From Alphaproteobacteria bacterium (GTDB lineage: Bacteria > Pseudomonadota > Alphaproteobacteria > Rhizobiales > Rhizobiaceae), in the NCBI GenBank assembly GCA_017308345.1, contig JAFKFE010000233.1:1-10365 (forward strand): a stretch of DNA of 10,365 nt, in the 5' to 3' direction. Positions 6,822 through 10,365 of the stretch are shown here, one piece after another (positions within the stretch are counted from its first letter, which is position 1; every line of letters begins with the position of its first letter). The notes under the pieces were generated by a model that made no database searches, was not told where the DNA came from, and saw only the letters and a program-made list of their open reading frames with translations. Both the position numbers and the translations under genes were made by a program.

Positions 6822-7922
6822 ATGGCGACAGGTTTCGTTTTCCACGAACTTTATCTTTGGCACAACACCTGGAACTGGAACCAGGTCTTTCCGCCGAGCC
6901 TGACGGTCCAGCCCGGCACCCATGCCGAAAATCCCGAGACCAAGCGACGCCTGCGCAACCTGCTGGAGGTGAGCGGCATCCTCGACCATCTGGTCACCAT
7001 CAAGCCACGCCGCGCCACCGTCGAGGAACTGTCGCGGGTCCACACGCCGGCGCATATCGCCAGGATCAGGGAGATCAGCGACCGAGGCTATGGCGACGCC
7101 AGCACGCTGACGCCGCTTGGCGCCGGCAGCTATGAAATCGCGCTCCTGGCGGCTGGCGGCGCCATCAAGGCCATGGAAGCCGTCATCACGGGCGAGGTGG
7201 ACAACGCCTATGCGCTGATCCGCCCGCCGGGCCATCACGCCACCGCCGATGTCGGCATGGGCTTCTGCCTGTTCTCGAACGCGGCGATCGCCATCCGGCA
7301 TGCGCAGAAATTGCATGGCCTGACCCGCATCGCCACCGTCGACTGGGACGTCCATCACGGCAACGGCACGCAGTCGATCTTCTACGACGATCCGAGCGTG
7401 CTTTCGATCTCGCTGCACCAGGACAATCTGTTCCCCGCCAATTCCGGCGCGATCGCCGAGAACGGCGAGGGCAAGGGCAAGGGCTTCAACATCAACGTTC
7501 CGCTGCCGCCGGGGTCCGGTCCCGGCGCCTATGCGGCGGCCTTCGAGCGCGTGGTGATCCCGGCGCTGACGCGTTTCAAGCCGGATCTGATCGTGGTGCC
7601 GTCGGGCTTCGATGCGTCCGGCGTCGATCCGATGGGGCGCATGCTGATGAATTCCAGCGGCTATCGCAGGCTGGCGCGCATGCTGCTCGACGCGGCGCGC
7701 GAGCTGTGCGGCGGACGCCTGGTGATGACGCATGAGGGCGGCTACTCCGAAATGTACGTGCCCTATTGCGGCCTTGCCGTGATCGAGGAGCTTTGCGGGC
7801 ACCGCACGGGCGTCGAGGACCCGTGGGACCAACTGATGGGACAATGGGGTGGAATGTCGGCGCAGCCGCATCAGACGGCGATCATCGACCAGGCGGCCGA
7901 ACTGGTCAAAAACATAAACTGA
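6822..7922 (+). CDS. Class II histone deacetylase-like / acetylpolyamine amidohydrolase family enzyme
   Basis: The 366-residue length is like that of bacterial histone-deacetylase-like amidohydrolases. These cytoplasmic zinc enzymes remove acetyl or related acyl groups from amines; their natural substrates are mostly unknown, acetylated polyamines being one known group. Expected motifs are present in order: RPPGHHA with the active-site pair His138/His139, GFCLFSNAAIA, VDWDVHHGNGT supplying zinc ligands Asp176 and His178, SGFDASGVDP with the third ligand Asp264, and HEGGY with the transition-state Tyr308. Nothing catalytic is missing. There is no signal peptide. GGGAG at 6813-6817 sits 4 bases before the ATG. 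It opens an operon: the binding-protein gene begins 30 bases after its stop, followed by two ABC ATPases. This suggests it acts on the imported compound. Family assignment is strong; substrate is inference. Confidence 0.92.
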   Translation: MATGFVFHELYLWHNTWNWNQVFPPSLTVQPGTHAENPETKRRLRNLLEVSGILDHLVTIKPRRATVEELSRVHTPAHIARIREISDRGYGDASTLTPLGAGSYEIALLAAGGAIKAMEAVITGEVDNAYALIRPPGHHATADVGMGFCLFSNAAIAIRHAQKLHGLTRIATVDWDVHHGNGTQSIFYDDPSVLSISLHQDNLFPANSGAIAENGEGKGKGFNINVPLPPGSGPGAYAAAFERVVIPALTRFKPDLIVVPSGFDASGVDPMGRMLMNSSGYRRLARMLLDAARELCGGRLVMTHEGGYSEMYVPYCGLAVIEELCGHRTGVEDPWDQLMGQWGGMSAQPHQTAIIDQAAELVKNIN

Positions 7923-7936
7923 TAAAAACATGAACT
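7908..7936 (+). repeat. Short imperfect direct repeat at the deacetylase/binding-protein junction
   Basis: AAAAACATAAACT (7908-7920) recurs as AAAAACATGAACT (7924-7936), 12 of 13 bases alike, period 16. The first copy encodes the last residues of the deacetylase and its stop begins right after; the second lies just before the next gene's ribosome site. The AT-richness stands out from the surroundings. It may be a small tandem duplication that keeps the translation-initiation region unstructured, or chance. Confidence 0.3.
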
Positions 7937-7952
7937 CACAAGGGGAATAGAG

Positions 7953-9302
7953 ATGAAGCGCAATACCAGGATAGCGAAACCGAACGTCGTTGCCGGCTCG
8001 CGCCGCAACTTCCTGATCAAGGGCGGGCTTGCGACCGCCGCGACGCTGACCGGCATGCCGGCCATGCTGTTTTCGATGAACAACGAGGCGCGCGCCGAAG
8101 GCGACCCGATCCCGGTCGGCCAGTGCGGCCCGACCACCGATTTCGCCGCGCCCGACGGCATCGAGTTCAAGAACGGCCTGACGCTCGCCTGCGAGGAGAT
8201 CAACGCGCTGGGCGGCATCCTCGGCCGGCCGGTTGAGCCATATTTCGAGGACACCGCGCAGATGGGCGACGCCACCAATGTCCAGGCGGCGCAGCGCCTC
8301 GTCGACAGGCACGCCGTGCATGCGATCCTCAACGGCTACAATATCGGCTCGGGCGCCGCGATCCAGGAAGTCGCCGCCGACAACGGCATCATCTACGTCC
8401 ATTACGACACCACGATCGGCCACAACAACCTGGTGAAGTCCAACCCGGACCGCTACTGGGGTTCCTTCCAGGGCGACCCCGCCGAGTACTGGTACGGCCC
8501 CGGCTTCCTGAAGTTCCTGCAGGGACTGGAGGAGAACGGCGAATGGAAGCGCAAGAACAACAAGATGGCGGTCATCCTGTCGGCCGGCGTCTATGCCTCC
8601 AACATCGCTAACGCCGTCAAGGAACAGGCCAAGAGCTATGGCTGGGACATCAGCCTGTTCGAGACCGTCAGCGTGCCGGCCTCCGAATGGGGCCCGACCC
8701 TGGCCAAGATCCGCCAGGATCCGCCGGCGGTGATCTGCATCACCCACTTCCTGCCCGCCGATCTCGGCCAGTTCGCGCTGCAGTTCGCGTCGAACCCGAC
8801 GCCGAGCCTGGTCTACATGCAATACGGCCCTTCGATCCCGGCTTTCCGCGACATCGCCAAGCAGGCGGCCAACGGCATCATCTACGCGACCGTCGTCGGC
8901 GCGTTGCAGGACGAGATCGGCACCGCCTTCGAGAAGCGCTACAAGGAAAAGTTCGGCCCGAACGCCGGCCACAATTCCGGCGCGCAGCCCTATGACGGCG
9001 CCTATGTCTGGGCGACCGCCGCGGCACTTGCCGGCGGCACGGGCGAACCCGGCAACAACGACCAGAACCGCAAGGTTGCGGCCCGCATGAGCGCGATGAT
9101 ATGGCGCGGCGTGACCGGCACGACCCGCTTCATGCCGCTCGAGAACGCCGCCTATACCTATCCGACCCAGGTCAACGATCCGTCGCTCGGCATGCCGCAC
9201 CAATTCCTGCAGATCCAGGACTACACCAAGGGTCCCGGTCTGATCGCGCCGGCGCCTTACGGCACCACCAAGTTCATGATGCCGCCATGGATCAAGGCCT
9301 AG
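7953..9302 (+). CDS. Tat-exported periplasmic binding protein of a branched-chain amino acid/amide-type ABC importer
   Basis: This 449-residue protein has an N-terminal twin-arginine signal: SRRNFLIKGG with arginines at 17-18, a hydrophobic stretch, and a likely cut after ARA (residue 48). The mature part looks like a type I periplasmic binding protein (Peripla_BP_6/LivK-like, urea/short-amide branch): IEFKNGLTLACEEINALGG, GRPVEPYFEDTA, then AQRLVDRHAVHAILNGYNIG as the ligand-pocket edge and PYDGAYVWATAAALAGG late in lobe 1. It would capture a small solute in the periplasm and hand it to permeases encoded outside this window. AGGGGA at 7941-7946, 6 bases before the ATG, is a strong ribosome site. 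The ATPase gene follows after 4 bases. Ligand cannot be read from sequence; the neighbouring deacetylase hints at an amide or acetylated amine. Confidence 0.88.
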   Translation: MKRNTRIAKPNVVAGSRRNFLIKGGLATAATLTGMPAMLFSMNNEARAEGDPIPVGQCGPTTDFAAPDGIEFKNGLTLACEEINALGGILGRPVEPYFEDTAQMGDATNVQAAQRLVDRHAVHAILNGYNIGSGAAIQEVAADNGIIYVHYDTTIGHNNLVKSNPDRYWGSFQGDPAEYWYGPGFLKFLQGLEENGEWKRKNNKMAVILSAGVYASNIANAVKEQAKSYGWDISLFETVSVPASEWGPTLAKIRQDPPAVICITHFLPADLGQFALQFASNPTPSLVYMQYGPSIPAFRDIAKQAANGIIYATVVGALQDEIGTAFEKRYKEKFGPNAGHNSGAQPYDGAYVWATAAALAGGTGEPGNNDQNRKVAARMSAMIWRGVTGTTRFMPLENAAYTYPTQVNDPSLGMPHQFLQIQDYTKGPGLIAPAPYGTTKFMMPPWIKA

Positions 9303-9306
9303 CCGG

Positions 9307-10107
9307 ATGACGCAGGACGCCGCCGCGACGCCATTGCTGTCGTGCAGGCATGTCGGCAAGTCCTTCGGCGCACTGGCCGCGGTCCGCGATCTGTCCTTCG
9401 ATGTCGGGGCTGGAGAAATCCTCGGCATCGGCGGACCGAACGGCGCCGGCAAGACGACGCTGTTCGAGGTGATATCGGGACTGAACCCGGCCACCACCGG
9501 TGCCATCGTGCTCGACGGGCAGGACATCACCGGGCATGCGCCCGAGCAGATCTGCCATGCCGGCATTGCCCGCACCTTCCAGCTCAACGCCGGCTTCGAC
9601 AGCATGACCGCGCGCGAGAACGTGCTGGTCGGCGCCTATTTCGGCCGCAGCAACCGGGTCGTGCCGACGCTGCGCGCCGGCCGGGCGGCGCATGAGGCCG
9701 CCGATGCCGCGCTTGAGATGCTCGGCATCGCCGACCGCGCCGACAGGATCACCGGCAAGCTGCCGGTGCTCGACCGCAAGCTCCTGATGATGGCGAGCGC
9801 CATGGCGACGAAGCCGAAACTGCTGCTCATGGACGAACCTGTCGGCGGCCTCACCGCACGCGAGGTCGACCGCGTCATGGATGCCGTGCGCGCCATCAAG
9901 GCGGCGTGCGTCATCATCATCCTCATCGAGCATGTGATGCGCTTCCTGGTGCGCCTCTCCGACCGCATCATGATCATGCATCACGGCGAAAAGATCTTCG
10001 AAGGCCAGCCGACAAAACTCCTCGACGACCGCACCGTCGTCGACGTCTATCTCGGCCAGGGCGCCTCCGAGCGGCTGCGCTCCTTCATGGAAAACGCCCA
10101 TGGCTGA
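9307..10107 (+). CDS. LivG-type ABC transporter ATPase with degenerate signature motif
   Basis: This 266-residue nucleotide-binding subunit powers the importer from the cytoplasmic face. Walker A is GPNGAGKTT (43-51), the Q-loop glutamine is in RTFQLNAGF (Gln92), Walker B plus catalytic glutamate is LLLMDEP (Asp176, Glu177), a D-loop-like GGLT follows, and the switch histidine is in LIEHVM (His209). The C-terminal tail IMHHGEKIFEGQP and DVYLG is typical of LivG. The ABC signature is unusual: where LivG proteins have LSYGQQR or similar, this has LPVLDRK (152-158) with no glycine. It starts 4 bases after the binding-protein stop and its own stop overlaps the next ATPase start, so translation is likely coupled. 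Family and role are sure; the substrate is not. Confidence 0.9.
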   Translation: MTQDAAATPLLSCRHVGKSFGALAAVRDLSFDVGAGEILGIGGPNGAGKTTLFEVISGLNPATTGAIVLDGQDITGHAPEQICHAGIARTFQLNAGFDSMTARENVLVGAYFGRSNRVVPTLRAGRAAHEAADAALEMLGIADRADRITGKLPVLDRKLLMMASAMATKPKLLLMDEPVGGLTAREVDRVMDAVRAIKAACVIIILIEHVMRFLVRLSDRIMIMHHGEKIFEGQPTKLLDDRTVVDVYLGQGASERLRSFMENAHG

Positions 10108-10365
10108 GGCGGCGCTCGAGATCGTCGACGCCAGCGCCGGCTATGCCGGCCGCATCGTGCTCGACGCTATCAGTCTGTCGGCGAGGAAGGGCGAGCTCAC
10201 CGCCATTGTCGGCCCCAACGGCCATGGCAAGAGCACCCTACTCAAGGCAATTTCCGGGCTCGTCCCGGTGACGTCCGGCGAGATCCGCCTCGACGGCCTG
10301 CGCATCGACCGCCTGCGCCCCGACCAGATCGTCGAGCGCGGCGTCATCCAGGTTCCGCAGGGCGA
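10100..10365 (+). CDS. LivF-type ABC transporter ATPase, 5' part only (partial)
   Basis: Reading from the ATG at 10100 gives 88 codons open to the right edge: MAEAALEIVDASAGY, then Walker A GPNGHGKST (residues about 39-47), LLKAISGL, SGEIRLDG, and the Q-loop region GVIQVPQG at the edge. This is the second, LivF-like ATPase that pairs with LivG in branched-chain amino acid/amide importers. Its ATG lies inside the end of the previous gene, with an 8-base overlap (ATGGCTGA), which is usual for coupled translation and heterodimer partners. Walker B, signature and C-terminus are outside the window, so integrity cannot be judged. Confidence 0.88.
   Translation, partial: MAEAALEIVDASAGYAGRIVLDAISLSARKGELTAIVGPNGHGKSTLLKAISGLVPVTSGEIRLDGLRIDRLRPDQIVERGVIQVPQG

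Noticed and set aside
6789..9605. 938-codon open frame on the minus strand
   Set aside because: It lies entirely antisense to the deacetylase, binding-protein and ATPase genes, whose motifs are complete. Its Arg/Ala/Gly/His-rich translation matches no domain. Long antisense frames are common in GC-rich genomes.

Overview
The window reads as chromosome of a GC-rich alphaproteobacterium, most likely a Rhizobiales member close to Mesorhizobium/Phyllobacteriaceae. This is inferred from base composition, from the gene families present and from protein style; no ribosomal or other diagnostic marker is present. I see no rRNA, tRNA, CRISPR array, insertion sequence or phage gene.

Left part (1-3702), minus strand. 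From right to left there is a secreted caspase-like (peptidase C14) gene continuing into two cadherin-like beta domains and a Sel1/TPR-like repeat tail (3702-1164), a small glycine-tailed lipoprotein (1157-882), and an exported YceI-family protein that runs off the left edge (735-1). The caspase gene is broken. Its catalytic domain is open in one frame down to about 3148, and everything after about 3085 is in another frame. The roughly 60-75 bases between look like neither frame of the expected domain. It is therefore a pseudogene, a two-protein locus or a sequence error. The YceI gene has no stop inside the window and was found by direct translation of the minus strand.

Middle (3703-6750). 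A 270-base divergent intergenic region separates the caspase gene from a 913-residue MalT-like LuxR-family regulator (3973-6714, plus strand). This is a STAND ATPase with a C-terminal LuxR helix-turn-helix. A perfect 9-base inverted repeat with an A-rich loop follows its stop.

Right part (6822-10365), plus strand. A tightly spaced operon encodes a class II histone deacetylase-like amidohydrolase with all metal and catalytic residues, a Tat-exported type I periplasmic binding protein of the branched-chain amino acid/amide class, a LivG-type ATPase with a degenerate signature motif, and the start of a LivF-type ATPase overlapping it by 8 bases. No permease gene lies in the window; they are expected further right.

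Working model (inference): the ABC system imports a small amide or N-acetylated compound (acetylpolyamine-like, for example), the deacetylase cleaves it in the cytoplasm, and the adjacent MalT-like regulator may sense it. The most interesting items are this predicted uptake-and-deacetylation module and the damaged caspase/cadherin-like/Sel1 gene.
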